A stretch of 64,000 bases of DNA from Candidatus Poseidoniaceae archaeon (GTDB taxonomy: Archaea > Thermoplasmatota > Poseidoniia > Poseidoniales > Poseidoniaceae): assembly GCA_949373095.1 (NCBI GenBank), contig CASIBY010000010.1, positions 78,971 to 142,970 on the forward strand, in the 5' to 3' direction. The translations under genes were made by a program, and so were the position numbers. The notes under the pieces were generated by a model. That model had not been told where the DNA came from. It saw only the letters and a program-made list of their open reading frames with translations, and made no database searches. Of this stretch, positions 45,921-53,787 are shown one piece after another. Positions within the stretch are counted from its first letter, which is position 1, and the number at the start of each line of letters is the position of its first letter.

Positions 45921-46361
45921 TCATTCCTCTTCGGACCATTCGACTTCTGAACCCATTTCCTTGTCGGTGGTTTTTTCTTCTTCTGACCATGCATCATCCT
46001 GCCATGGAGCGGTTTCCCGAGCTGCAGCATCTCTGCGTTCAAGTTCCTCAAGGCGTTCTTCTTCCTTCTTCATGGCCTCTTCAATTGCAATAATCTCTTT
46101 GGCTTCTGCTTCTTTGGCTTGTACCATTGCTTCGTCCCAACAATGAATTGCTGTTTGTAAGGCAAATTGAACAAATCCGGATTTGTTTTCGGCTCGTGTT
46201 CCTCCGATTTGAGTGTGCAAAGCATTGGCCCAGGTTCGTGATGCGATTCCAACATACACCGTTCCAACTGGCTTTGCTGAACCATCGTTATTTGGCCCTG
46301 CAATTCCTGTGATAGCAATGGCGATGGATGCATCTGCGCGTTTCCGAGCACCCTGAGCCAT
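45921..46361 (-). CDS. CinA/PncC-family amidase, C-terminal part (frame-broken)
   Basis: This frame supplies the second half of a CinA C-terminal (PncC, nicotinamide-nucleotide amidase) domain: ITGIAGPNNDGSAKPVGTVYVGI is the family hallmark. The first half lies in the entry at 46370-46612. One missing base near 46392 separates them; restoring it gives KGAVSARVAIQMAQGARK across the junction. The conserved domain ends at about residue 85. It is followed by a 60-residue highly charged helical tail (EAMKKEEERLEELERRDAA ... EWSEEE), not part of the family. Confidence 0.75.
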   Translation of the reverse strand: MAQGARKRADASIAIAITGIAGPNNDGSAKPVGTVYVGIASRTWANALHTQIGGTRAENKSGFVQFALQTAIHCWDEAMVQAKEAEAKEIIAIEEAMKKEEERLEELERRDAAARETAPWQDDAWSEEEKTTDKEMGSEVEWSEEE

Positions 46362-46369
46362 CTGGATCG

Positions 46370-46612
46370 CTACTCGTGCCGATACCGCTCCTTTACTGTT
46401 GAGACTTCTTCTTCGACGCCGAGTTCACTGACTTTCGCGTCATTGGCGTAGGTTACCCACGATTTCTTGAACCACTCGCTTGCTCCAGCGATATCAGTCA
46501 GCGTACTCGCCAACAAACCACCCGTGCACGACTCAGCTACGGTGATGGTGTGACTGCCTTCTTTGAGTCGTCGTACAAGGCGTGCAGCCGACGTTCGGAT
46601 ATTGTCATCCAT
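46370..46612 (-). CDS. CinA/PncC-family amidase, N-terminal part (frame-broken)
   Basis: N-terminal half of the same domain: TSAARLVRRLKEGSHTITVAESCTGG contains the AESCTGG motif with the catalytic Ser, followed by SLASTLTDIAG-type sequence and the conserved WVTYANDAK. ATG 46612 was chosen because the family start lies there. The frame then runs into a wrong-frame tail (ERYRHE) and stop. In the family this enzyme deamidates nicotinamide mononucleotide for NAD recycling. A single-base deletion in the sequence at about 46387-46397 is the simplest explanation. Confidence 0.75.
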   Translation of the reverse strand: MDDNIRTSAARLVRRLKEGSHTITVAESCTGGLLASTLTDIAGASEWFKKSWVTYANDAKVSELGVEEEVSTVKERYRHE

Positions 46613-46693
46613 TGATTCCCCCTCAGCGCCGAACGGTTTTGAGGTTAACCCTTTGAACGGACTCTTGAAAAAGGAAGTCCAACAGGACCCCAT

Positions 46694-46766
46694 GGGTCTG
46701 TGGTCTAGTGGCTATGACACCTCCCTTACACGGAGTTGATCGAGGGTTCGAGTCCCTCCAGTCCCA
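46694..46766 (+). tRNA. tRNA-Val (UAC)
   Basis: A 73-base cloverleaf: acceptor GGGTCTG with CAGTCCC and discriminator A; D-arm GTCTAGTGGCTATGAC; anticodon loop CTTACAC (anticodon TAC); perfect T-arm GAGGG-TTCGAGT-CCCTC. Two mispairs are visible: T4-T69 in the acceptor stem and C27-T43 at the base of the anticodon stem. No intron or encoded CCA. The overall pattern closely follows archaeal tRNA-Val. Confidence 0.85.
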
Positions 46767-47120
46767 CTACCACAAATATTGCGTTATCTCGTTAGTGTTT
46801 TGAGCGATAACTTTCGTAATGCCGGATTGCTGTTGAAGTACTCCAGCATCCGTGTTTTCATCAACGAGAAGAAGGTGTACCGCTCTCATCCAAAGTCCTT
46901 CTTCAGGTGTAGAACCTCTGTGGTCAACGGCTACGAGGACATCCTCCAATTCACTGAACATCAATGCACCCGTTGCTTGATGCAGTTCCTCAACCTTCAC
47001 GATGAGCCAGCGTTTTCCCTGAAGAGCGTCTCGTGGAGAGTCTCCAAGGTCTGCAAAATGAATCACTTCCAAAATTTCACATCCGATATCGTAACAGGGC
47101 AATTGCCCCGCCCATTCCAT
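46767..47120 (-). CDS. Hypothetical protein overlapping the pelota 3' end
   Basis: A 117-residue frame on the same strand as pelota, overlapping its last 44 bases and ending directly beside tRNA-Val. The translation has a protein-like pattern (GKRWLIVKVEELHQATGALM, ELEDVLVAVDHRG, AVHLLLVDENTDAGVLQQQ), alternating hydrophobic and acidic residues as expected for a small alpha/beta domain. The opposite-strand frame is Ser/His/Arg-rich and less plausible. I do not recognise a family. The start (47120) is uncertain and a start after the pelota stop is also possible. Confidence 0.45.
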   Translation of the reverse strand: MEWAGQLPCYDIGCEILEVIHFADLGDSPRDALQGKRWLIVKVEELHQATGALMFSELEDVLVAVDHRGSTPEEGLWMRAVHLLLVDENTDAGVLQQQSGITKVIAQNTNEITQYLW

Positions 47121-48141
47121 TCAATTGGCCACCATCATCATGGTCTGTTGAGCACTGAACCAGTGTTCCACCGAGACGTTTGAGTTGTGAGGCCCATTGT
47201 TCCCAACTTTTGCCATTGATTTTGGCCGATTCATCTCGTAACAGGTCTGCTGAAATTAAAAGTGTGTCAATTGCCCCTTCATTCATGGCTTTTATCAAAT
47301 CAATACTGCCGTAAGCAACCGCTCCATTGGTTGAAATTCGTTTCCAAGCTTCCTCGAGAAGTGTGATTTCTTTCACCATTTGGTGCTCGGAGAGCAGTGA
47401 CCCTGCAAGACCTTCCCGCAATACTTCATTGGCGGCACTTCGTCCTCCCATGCTGGTTGCAATCGATACCATGGTACGTTTGTGTCCTGCTGCTTTGAGG
47501 TCTGCCAGCATTCGGTCACGATTGTGTCCTGGTCCACAAATCACCAACGGCAAATCTTCGTTCAATTGTTGGGTCAATCCACTTACTACTGTCGCACGAA
47601 ACTGTTGAGCAATGCCTTCATTTTGTCGTAAGTCGCCTCGCTTTCCACCACCCCGCATAGTCCAAGTAGCGCTTTCCCGTAGTCCTCGTCCAGTGACGAA
47701 GTACAGAATCATTTCATCACCTTCAACAACCAGCAATGCCACTTGGCCTCGTTTGGATGCAGATACGGCTTCAGAGAGTAACTCACCGTCCATTGAACTG
47801 AATCCTTTCGTTGCATGGAGGACAATGTCATCCCTGATTTCAACCAAGTGTGTGTGGTGGAGTCCGATATCAAGAGGGGCTTGTTCAATGATTCCGTGGA
47901 CTCGCAGTGTGTCTGAAAAGGTTTGATGTTCTACAGTTTGTACCTGGAGTTGAATCCACATTTTCTTCCGCTCTGATTGTTTGGAGCGACCACCTTCTTC
48001 CCCACCTGTTGTTTGGTCTCTGCGTTCTCCAAGCATTGCGAATGAATACCCGGGGCGAATTAATCGGGCCAGGACCCACATGTCATCAACCGACTCGACA
48101 CGCAGTTTCCACTCGTGCTGATCCCGCTTGAGAATGTTCAT
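47077..48141 (-). CDS. pelA: Pelota (aRF1-like ribosome rescue factor)
   Basis: Archaeal pelota (Dom34) recognises stalled ribosomes and, with ABCE1, splits them. Start MNILKRDQHEWKLRVESVDDMW is the classical N-terminus, followed by the Sm-like domain (LQVQTVEHQTFSDTLRVHG, HHTHLVEIRDDIVL). The central eRF1-like domain 2 (GQVALLVVEGDEMILYFVTGRG) has no GGQ motif, as expected for pelota. Domain 3 contains AVAYGSIDLIKAMNEGAIDTLL-type sequence and ends GGAIALLRYRM. Length 354 is normal. It is 4 bases downstream of fhs and probably co-transcribed. Confidence 0.93.
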   Translation of the reverse strand: MNILKRDQHEWKLRVESVDDMWVLARLIRPGYSFAMLGERRDQTTGGEEGGRSKQSERKKMWIQLQVQTVEHQTFSDTLRVHGIIEQAPLDIGLHHTHLVEIRDDIVLHATKGFSSMDGELLSEAVSASKRGQVALLVVEGDEMILYFVTGRGLRESATWTMRGGGKRGDLRQNEGIAQQFRATVVSGLTQQLNEDLPLVICGPGHNRDRMLADLKAAGHKRTMVSIATSMGGRSAANEVLREGLAGSLLSEHQMVKEITLLEEAWKRISTNGAVAYGSIDLIKAMNEGAIDTLLISADLLRDESAKINGKSWEQWASQLKRLGGTLVQCSTDHDDGGQLNGMGGAIALLRYRM

Positions 48142-48145
48142 TGCT

Positions 48146-49861
48146 TCACCCAAATACGCCCAGAAGGTTCCCGTTTTCATCCATGTCCATATCCAATGCT
48201 GCTGGACGCTTTGGTAGGCCAGGCATGGTCATCATGTTGCCAAGAACAGCGACAATAAATCCAGCACCTGCATTCAGTCGGAATTCTCCGATTGGAATGG
48301 TAAATCCAGTTGGGGCGCCGAGCAAACTCGCATCATGGGAAAACGAGTATTGCGTCTTTGCCATACAGACGGGCAAGTTTCCATACCCCCACGAACGAAT
48401 GCGGTCAAGTTCACGCTTTGCTTTAGCCGTCATTGATATTCCATTGGCTTTGTACATGCGGGTTGCTATCGCAGTGGCTTTCTCCAAGACATCTACTTCA
48501 GGTTCAAACAATGGTACGAACGGTCGGCCGGAGGCAATGTGGTTTTGTACGGCCTTGACAACGGCTTGAGCGAGGTCTTTCCCACCTTCTCCACCGTTTG
48601 CATGCACCTCAGTAATACAAACAGAAGTTGCTCCACTCTCATGTGCTGCATCACGTATTGCGCTTATTTCTGCATCAGTGTCTGATGTGAATCTGTTTAT
48701 TGAAACCACAACCGGTATGCCAAATGCAGCCATGTTCCGGATATGCCGGTCAAGATTGGTTCTGGCGCCTGAGACAGTCGCTTTGACGTTCTCTGCTTCT
48801 AGAGTCGCCTTATCGGGACGGATTCCTCCTCTATCGCCAAATGCTCCGCCATGAAGTTTCATCGAACGAACTGTAACGTTCATGACCACACAGTCGGGTG
48901 CCTTTCCAGAAGTTGCTGCTTTGATGTGCATGAATTTCTCTGCACCCATATCAGAGCCAAAACCTGCTTCTGTTACAACGAAATCTGCACTCGCAAGTGC
49001 CATTCGGTCCGCTATGATGCTGGAGTTTCCATGTGCAATGTTTGCAAAAGGACCTCCGTGAATAAATGCAGGGTTTCCTTCCAGTGTTTGGGCAAGATTG
49101 GGTAGGAATGCTTGTCGAAGCAAGAGAGCCATTGCACCAGCCCCACCAATCTCGTTGGCTTTGACTGGATTCCCATCAGTGGAGGTCCCCACAACGATTT
49201 CTCCAAGACGCTTTCTCAGGTCTCCATAGTCGCTGGCTAAGACTAGAATAGCCATGACTTCACTTGCAGCAGTGATGTCAAAACGGTCTTCTCTTACCAA
49301 ACCGTTCGCTGGTCCACCAAGACCTACTGTCACTTGGCGTAGTGAGCGGTCGTTCATGTCAATGACACGGGGCCAAGAAATTCTGGAAGGGTCGAGTTTG
49401 GATTCATTTCCGTGCTTGATGTGATTGTCAATTAAGGCTGAAAGAAGATTATGTGCAGAGGTGACGGCGTGTAAATCTCCAGTGAGATGGAGGTTGATGT
49501 CCTCCATGGGGAGTACCTGAGCATGACCGCCCCCAGCAGCGCCTCCTTTGATTCCAAACACTGGACCCATGGATGGTTCTCGAATCACGCATGTAGCGGA
49601 TTGTCCAATATGGCAGAGGGCTTGAGTGAGTCCAATCGTGGTCACGGTTTTTCCTTCTCCGAATGGGGTCGGATTTACAGATGTCACGAGAACTAAATTT
49701 CCTTGGGCCTTGTTAAATCGACTTTTTAGGGCGTCCCATGTGATTTTAGCCACACCTTGGCTCATGGGGAAAATCTCGTGAGAGGAGATACCTAATTTCC
49801 AAGCGATGGCTTCAATGGGCTCCATTTTTGCCGCTCGTGCAATCTCAAGGTCACTGGTCAT
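48146..49861 (-). CDS. fhs: Formate-tetrahydrofolate ligase
   Basis: ATP-dependent synthesis of 10-formyltetrahydrofolate from formate, feeding C1 units into purines or the folate pathway. 571 residues. The nucleotide-binding PTPFGEGKTVTTIGL (about residue 65) and the family signature EPSMGPVFGIKGGAAGGG are present. Other conserved blocks are DLHAVTSAHNLLSALIDNH and GIPVVVSINRFTSDTDAEI. The start ATGA overlaps the stop of a tiny upstream frame (49858-49959). Pelota follows after 4 bases. The enzyme is common in bacteria and patchy in archaea, so its lineage would be worth a tree. Confidence 0.96.
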   Translation of the reverse strand: MTSDLEIARAAKMEPIEAIAWKLGISSHEIFPMSQGVAKITWDALKSRFNKAQGNLVLVTSVNPTPFGEGKTVTTIGLTQALCHIGQSATCVIREPSMGPVFGIKGGAAGGGHAQVLPMEDINLHLTGDLHAVTSAHNLLSALIDNHIKHGNESKLDPSRISWPRVIDMNDRSLRQVTVGLGGPANGLVREDRFDITAASEVMAILVLASDYGDLRKRLGEIVVGTSTDGNPVKANEIGGAGAMALLLRQAFLPNLAQTLEGNPAFIHGGPFANIAHGNSSIIADRMALASADFVVTEAGFGSDMGAEKFMHIKAATSGKAPDCVVMNVTVRSMKLHGGAFGDRGGIRPDKATLEAENVKATVSGARTNLDRHIRNMAAFGIPVVVSINRFTSDTDAEISAIRDAAHESGATSVCITEVHANGGEGGKDLAQAVVKAVQNHIASGRPFVPLFEPEVDVLEKATAIATRMYKANGISMTAKAKRELDRIRSWGYGNLPVCMAKTQYSFSHDASLLGAPTGFTIPIGEFRLNAGAGFIVAVLGNMMTMPGLPKRPAALDMDMDENGNLLGVFG

Positions 49862-49959
49862 GAACTCCTTTGCGTATCGTTGAGTCTTTGAAGCCGTCGC
49901 TTCATCTCATCGCTCAAGGGCGATTTTCCAGCCCAGTCAAGCCTGCGGATGGACTTCAA
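49858..49959 (-). CDS. Tiny coupled frame between flotillin and fhs (33 residues)
   Basis: The 95-base gap between flotillin and fhs is bridged exactly by a 33-codon frame. Its TTG start overlaps the flotillin stop (ATTGA) and its TGA overlaps the fhs start (ATGA). A purine-rich GAAGGA lies 4 bases before the TTG. The peptide is basic and probably helical: MKSIRRLDWAGKSPLSDEMK, then RRLQRLNDTQRSS. No homology can be judged. It may be a real small protein, a coupling leader for fhs, or chance. Confidence 0.35.
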   Translation of the reverse strand: MKSIRRLDWAGKSPLSDEMKRRLQRLNDTQRSS

Positions 49960-51350
49960 TCGTCCTTCATTGCGCCCAAATATTCAGGCAGTTCAATGCC
50001 CGCCATCTTGGCGACGTCATGAACAGGAGGTAGGCTTTGCATCAAGGATGATACGAAGTTGGAGGTTGAGCCGCCACCTTCGCTATTGTTGCCTGAGTCC
50101 CAAACGGTGATCTTGTCAATCTTCAAGTTTGCAATTGCCTCAGTTTGGCGTGCGACCAAGCCTTCGACCTTCTCGACCATGAGTAAGGTTGCGGCTGCCT
50201 TTGCATCGCCGCCAGCACTCTTGACCAACTTTGCATATCCTTCTGCTTTCGCTTCAAGTACAGCTCGTTGTCCTTCTGCTTCAGCGTTGTATGCTGCGAG
50301 GGTTGCATCTGCAAGACCTCTTGCAATTCGGCGTTGCCGTTCAGCTTCGGCTTCAGCAGCAATCTCGATTTGTTGCTTGGAAACTTCTTCACGTGCGATT
50401 TCATTTGCACGAAGACGCTGTCCTTCAAATTCATATTGAGCCTTCTCAATTTCAATCTGAGCAATACGCTTTGCGACTTCTGAACGCTGGTAGGCTGTTG
50501 CTTCCCGCTCGGCAAGGTCTGCGTTGTATGATGCGATGTCAGCACGAGAAATGTTCTCTCCTTCGACCGCTTGTGCTTCTTGTTGTTGTACGAAAATACG
50601 TCGGTCGGATTCAGCGGACTTCTGACCCTTATCAGAGGCAGCTTCGTTCTTAGCGACTTCAATCTCACGCTCTCGGTCTGCGATCGCTTGTCCAACTGCA
50701 CCTTGGCGAGTTGCGTTTGCACGATCAACATCTGCCGCAGCGATTGCCTCGGCTGCTGCCTTGGCACCGATGGACTTGATGTAGTCAGCCTCGTCAGTAA
50801 TGTCGGTGATGTTGACGTTGATGAGGTAAAGTCCAATCTTGTGCAATTCTGTGTCCACGTTGTTAGCAACCAACGAAAGGAACGCTTCACGGTCCTGGTT
50901 GATTTCTTCAATGGTTAGTGATGCAACGGTTAGACGAAGTTGTCCAAAGATAATCTCCTTGGCCATGTCTTCAATTTGCGGTGGTTGTAGGTTAAGGAGA
51001 CGTTCTGCTGCGTTTTGCATGATAGATGGTTCAGTAGAGATACCGATTGTAAATGTTGAAGGAACGTTGATACGAATGTTTTGTTGAGAAAGTGCGTGTT
51101 CCAAATTGATGTTGATGGTGAGGGGTTTCAAGTCAAGCATGGCATAATTTTGGATAAGCGGCCAAACAATTCGACCACCACCGTGGTAACATGCTGCGGC
51201 TCCTGATCCCTTGACGTTACCGTAAACGACCAGAATTTTATCCGAAGGTGCGAGTTTGTATCTGTTTGCTGCGATGTAAACGGTTGCAAGCAACACGAAA
51301 ACAAAAAGTCCAGTTCCGATAAGTATCAATGATCCAACAATGTCTGCCAT
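49956..51350 (-). CDS. Flotillin/SPFH-domain membrane scaffold protein
   Basis: A 464-residue flotillin (YqiK-like). One N-terminal membrane helix (ILIGTGLFVFVLLATVYIA) is followed by the SPFH/band-7 domain (SDKILVVYGNVKGSG to about residue 200). A long Ala/Glu-rich coiled coil follows (AEAIAAADVDRANATRQ ... AEAEAERQRRIARGLADAT), then a short C-terminal region. Flotillins organise membrane microdomains. The next gene upstream, 2 bases away, is an NfeD-like protein, the usual flotillin partner. Two small membrane proteins precede it, making a four-gene unit. Confidence 0.92.
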   Translation of the reverse strand: MADIVGSLILIGTGLFVFVLLATVYIAANRYKLAPSDKILVVYGNVKGSGAAACYHGGGRIVWPLIQNYAMLDLKPLTININLEHALSQQNIRINVPSTFTIGISTEPSIMQNAAERLLNLQPPQIEDMAKEIIFGQLRLTVASLTIEEINQDREAFLSLVANNVDTELHKIGLYLINVNITDITDEADYIKSIGAKAAAEAIAAADVDRANATRQGAVGQAIADREREIEVAKNEAASDKGQKSAESDRRIFVQQQEAQAVEGENISRADIASYNADLAEREATAYQRSEVAKRIAQIEIEKAQYEFEGQRLRANEIAREEVSKQQIEIAAEAEAERQRRIARGLADATLAAYNAEAEGQRAVLEAKAEGYAKLVKSAGGDAKAAATLLMVEKVEGLVARQTEAIANLKIDKITVWDSGNNSEGGGSTSNFVSSLMQSLPPVHDVAKMAGIELPEYLGAMKDD

Positions 51351-51352
51351 AA

Positions 51353-51976
51353 TTATTCCTCTTCTTTTCTTGTGGTGGCTTTTCGGTCAAGGGGTGCTAC
51401 GATGAGAATTTCTCCAATCGTGTCAACCACCTCAATCAATGAGCCGGTTTCAAGGGTTGCTGCTTCGACGTCTGAACGAGCAGACATGGTGCGCAGCGCA
51501 CCCTGGAATTCAACTTGTACTTGCCCGGGTTTGTTCGGGTTAATGCGACGGTAAACGGTCCCTCTAGCGCCAAGGGCTTTGTTATGAACGACGGTTCCAT
51601 CAGATTCTAAACTTTGCATGGCCTGGAATACTTTTGCAACCACGTACATTGAGGCTGTTCCAGCAGCGGTACCCGCTAATACGGCTAAAACCGCATTGGT
51701 ATTTTCTCCAGACTGGGAAACTGCGAGTCCAAAAATCCCAAACATCATGACGAAACTCAGTAAACCTTGGAGGGTAAACATGTGGAATACGCCAGCGGCG
51801 TCCATTTCAAAGTCAAAGCCAGCGACTTCAAGCATTCCATCTGCGGCTCCCGTAAGCATCACGAGCATGAAGTAGAGTAGGAAAAGTATGGTCCCAATGA
51901 TGGCGCATGCAGCGAAAAGAACATCAACGCCCGTGATGCCCTCAAGACCGAAAAAACCGAGAATTGAGTCTAGCAT
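51353..51976 (-). CDS. NfeD-like membrane protein
   Basis: A 207-residue protein with four predicted membrane helices in the first 120 residues (including VLFAACAIIGTILFLLYFMLVML and LLSFVMMFGIFGLAVS). A C-terminal soluble OB-like domain follows (GARGTVYRRINPNKPGQVQVEFQG ... TGSLIEVVDTIGEILIV), the NfeD-C fold. NfeD proteins act with flotillins, the gene 2 bases downstream. No serine-protease domain is fused, so it is the short NfeD form. Confidence 0.85.
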   Translation of the reverse strand: MLDSILGFFGLEGITGVDVLFAACAIIGTILFLLYFMLVMLTGAADGMLEVAGFDFEMDAAGVFHMFTLQGLLSFVMMFGIFGLAVSQSGENTNAVLAVLAGTAAGTASMYVVAKVFQAMQSLESDGTVVHNKALGARGTVYRRINPNKPGQVQVEFQGALRTMSARSDVEAATLETGSLIEVVDTIGEILIVAPLDRKATTRKEEE

Positions 51977-51985
51977 CGGTTCACC

Positions 51986-52258
51986 TTATTCTGTCGTGTC
52001 GGTGTTACGCTTTGATACTTTGCCCGCTTTAATTGCGGGACGGATGTAGAGGATGTAATAATGACCGTAAACGATTGGCCCGAGAGAAAAGCCAACTGCA
52101 AGGCCAATTCCCCATGCTGGTAGATTGAGTGCCCAGGCGATGGCGAGGACAATGAGCAGCGAAAGGAGAATTGAAGCCTTTTCTAGGACCATCGCATAGA
52201 TGTTTGTACCTTCATTCACTTTGTCTTTCATTAGAAAGACGTCTCCGAGGCCGCTCAT
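51986..52258 (-). CDS. Small membrane protein in the flotillin operon
   Basis: About 90 residues. A hydrophilic start (MSGLGDVFLMKDKVNEG) precedes two predicted membrane helices (ASILLSLLIVLAIAWAL and WGIGLAVGFSLGPIVYGHYYI) and a basic tail (KAGKVSKRNTDTTE). ATG 52258 lies one base beyond the stop of the upstream gene, so translation is probably coupled. A start at 52294 inside the upstream gene is possible. Location suggests a flotillin/NfeD accessory; no family known to me. Confidence 0.6.
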   Translation of the reverse strand: MSGLGDVFLMKDKVNEGTNIYAMVLEKASILLSLLIVLAIAWALNLPAWGIGLAVGFSLGPIVYGHYYILYIRPAIKAGKVSKRNTDTTE

Positions 52259-52259
52259 T

Positions 52260-52706
52260 TCATCCCCACAGTACGCTTGCCCAAGTTCGCTCACAAGCCC
52301 AGATGATGAATCCGACTGTTACCACCATTCCTATTGCGGATGAACGTTGTTGCTCTTGATTGGTCTCTACTACTTCGTAAGTACCCAAGTTATTCTTGAT
52401 GATTTGAGTGTATGGGTTGGTAATATAACCACCCTCCATCTCGTTTTTCTTATCGATTTTGATGATTTGGTAGCCCGCAAGCAAAATGGTTCCTATGATG
52501 ATGGCTGGTGCGGCTCCGAATATATCTCCGAGTGCTTCCTCAAATTGTTGGTAACTAGCCAAAGAGAGGTACATGCTGAGCAGTCCAAACATCATTTGTC
52601 CAAACTTGGATTGTTTATTTGCCTGCGAAATGAGGTTGTCCATGGTAGTTTTGAGCGAGGGCTCGTCTTTTAATCTTCTCCTGTATTCGCCGAACAAGAA
52701 TTCCAA
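52260..52706 (-). CDS. Small membrane protein, first gene of the flotillin operon
   Basis: A 148-residue protein. The N-terminal half is amphipathic and cytoplasmic (MEFLFGEYRRRLKDEPSLKTTMDNLISQ), followed by membrane helices MMFGLLSMYLSLASY and APAIIIGTILLAGYQI. A polar stretch (TNPYTQIIKNNLGTYEVVETN) and a third helix (SAIGMVVTVGFIIWAC) come next. It is divergent from the shikimate dehydrogenase gene, so the shared 58-base gap should hold both promoters. Function unknown. Confidence 0.6.
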   Translation of the reverse strand: MEFLFGEYRRRLKDEPSLKTTMDNLISQANKQSKFGQMMFGLLSMYLSLASYQQFEEALGDIFGAAPAIIIGTILLAGYQIIKIDKKNEMEGGYITNPYTQIIKNNLGTYEVVETNQEQQRSSAIGMVVTVGFIIWACERTWASVLWG

Positions 52707-52764
52707 TTACCAAATCGAGAAATAGCATGAATGAGTTGAAATGAGCGAAAGTAATCGGGGAATC

Positions 52765-53748
52765 ATGGGCGAAATCCGGTATGGGATTGCGGGTTCGCCA
52801 ATCAGGCACAGTTTGTCTCCTCTGTTGCTGTCATTAGTTTGCGACCATCTCCATTTGTCGGGGCGTTCTACAACGCTCAAGATAGAACTTGTGAACGTGC
52901 CTTCAATTTCCGACGCTTTGGCTTGGGGGTATGCAGGTTCAGTCCCCAATCCTCAAGAGTGGGACTTGACACAAGCCGTGTTTGGAACGTTTAGAACAAC
53001 TGCCCTATTGGACAAAGCGGTTGCTGCAGCACGAGCAGTAAAAATTCCTGCAGCGGCTCTTGCCCCTAAAGGCGAAGTGTTTGTTGGAGCAGTTCCACCT
53101 AAGCATGCTCAAAACCTTCCAACCCGAATGTTTGAAAATGAGATTTGGATGAATCTGACCTCGCCACTCAAACACCAATTGGACTCTGAGGCTGTGATTT
53201 GTATTGACAGTTCACGGGAAATCAAGAGCATCAATACACTCCGGTGGGACGGAAAGGGCTGGTGGAGTGCTGGTTTTGACGGTCTTGGTATCTGCGGTGT
53301 TATGACGCATCATGGTTTCCATCCACGTGGAACTGTCCTCGGATTACTAGGTGGTGGAGGGGCTGCGCGTTCAACAGCTCTCGCTTGGTCCCAGAACGGT
53401 GGACTGATCCATCTTTTGGGGGGTAAACGTGAACTCGGAGACGGCCCATGGATTGATTCGTTAACATCTCAAGAACCTGACGTTGTTGTGAATTTTGAAT
53501 CTGGAACGCCTGTTTTTGATGTCGATGTGGTCCTCCATGCCTCTTATTCCAATATGGAAGGTGCCTTGGACGAACGAGTGGATAGGATCATTGCTATGCC
53601 TTTGGACGGGCGTTGGTTACTCGTTGCTCAACACCTTGCTTGTTGGAAACACCTATGGGCACCTGAGCGAAAAGCCGACCTTCCTTCTCTTGAATTGTTG
53701 CTGAATCGATTGATTGTTGCTGAAACCGCTCTTAGTGAATATGCATAA
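52765..53748 (+). CDS. aroE: Shikimate dehydrogenase-like protein
   Basis: NADP-dependent reduction of 3-dehydroshikimate in aromatic amino-acid synthesis. The substrate site begins with IRYGIAGSPIRHSLSP. The catalytic Lys is in MNLTSPLKH (family NVTxPxK) and the Asp in GFDGLGI (family TDGxG). The nucleotide loop is LLGGGGAARSTAL. About 327 residues is longer than usual (about 270), with roughly 60 extra residues between the N-terminal strand and the Lys motif. The family Asn in SINTLRW is present, so the enzyme may still be active. ATG 52765 has GGGA upstream; ATG 52741 is an alternative. Confidence 0.82.
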   Translation: MGEIRYGIAGSPIRHSLSPLLLSLVCDHLHLSGRSTTLKIELVNVPSISDALAWGYAGSVPNPQEWDLTQAVFGTFRTTALLDKAVAAARAVKIPAAALAPKGEVFVGAVPPKHAQNLPTRMFENEIWMNLTSPLKHQLDSEAVICIDSSREIKSINTLRWDGKGWWSAGFDGLGICGVMTHHGFHPRGTVLGLLGGGGAARSTALAWSQNGGLIHLLGGKRELGDGPWIDSLTSQEPDVVVNFESGTPVFDVDVVLHASYSNMEGALDERVDRIIAMPLDGRWLLVAQHLACWKHLWAPERKADLPSLELLLNRLIVAETALSEYA

Positions 53749-53787
53749 CAACGAAGCCTCTAAGGAGAGGGAACATAAGGAGACGAC

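Noticed and set aside
46779..47183. Plus-strand frame of 134 residues beside tRNA-Val
   Set aside because: Composition is Ser/His/Arg-rich and lacks hydrophobic pattern; the minus-strand frame over the same DNA looks more like protein.
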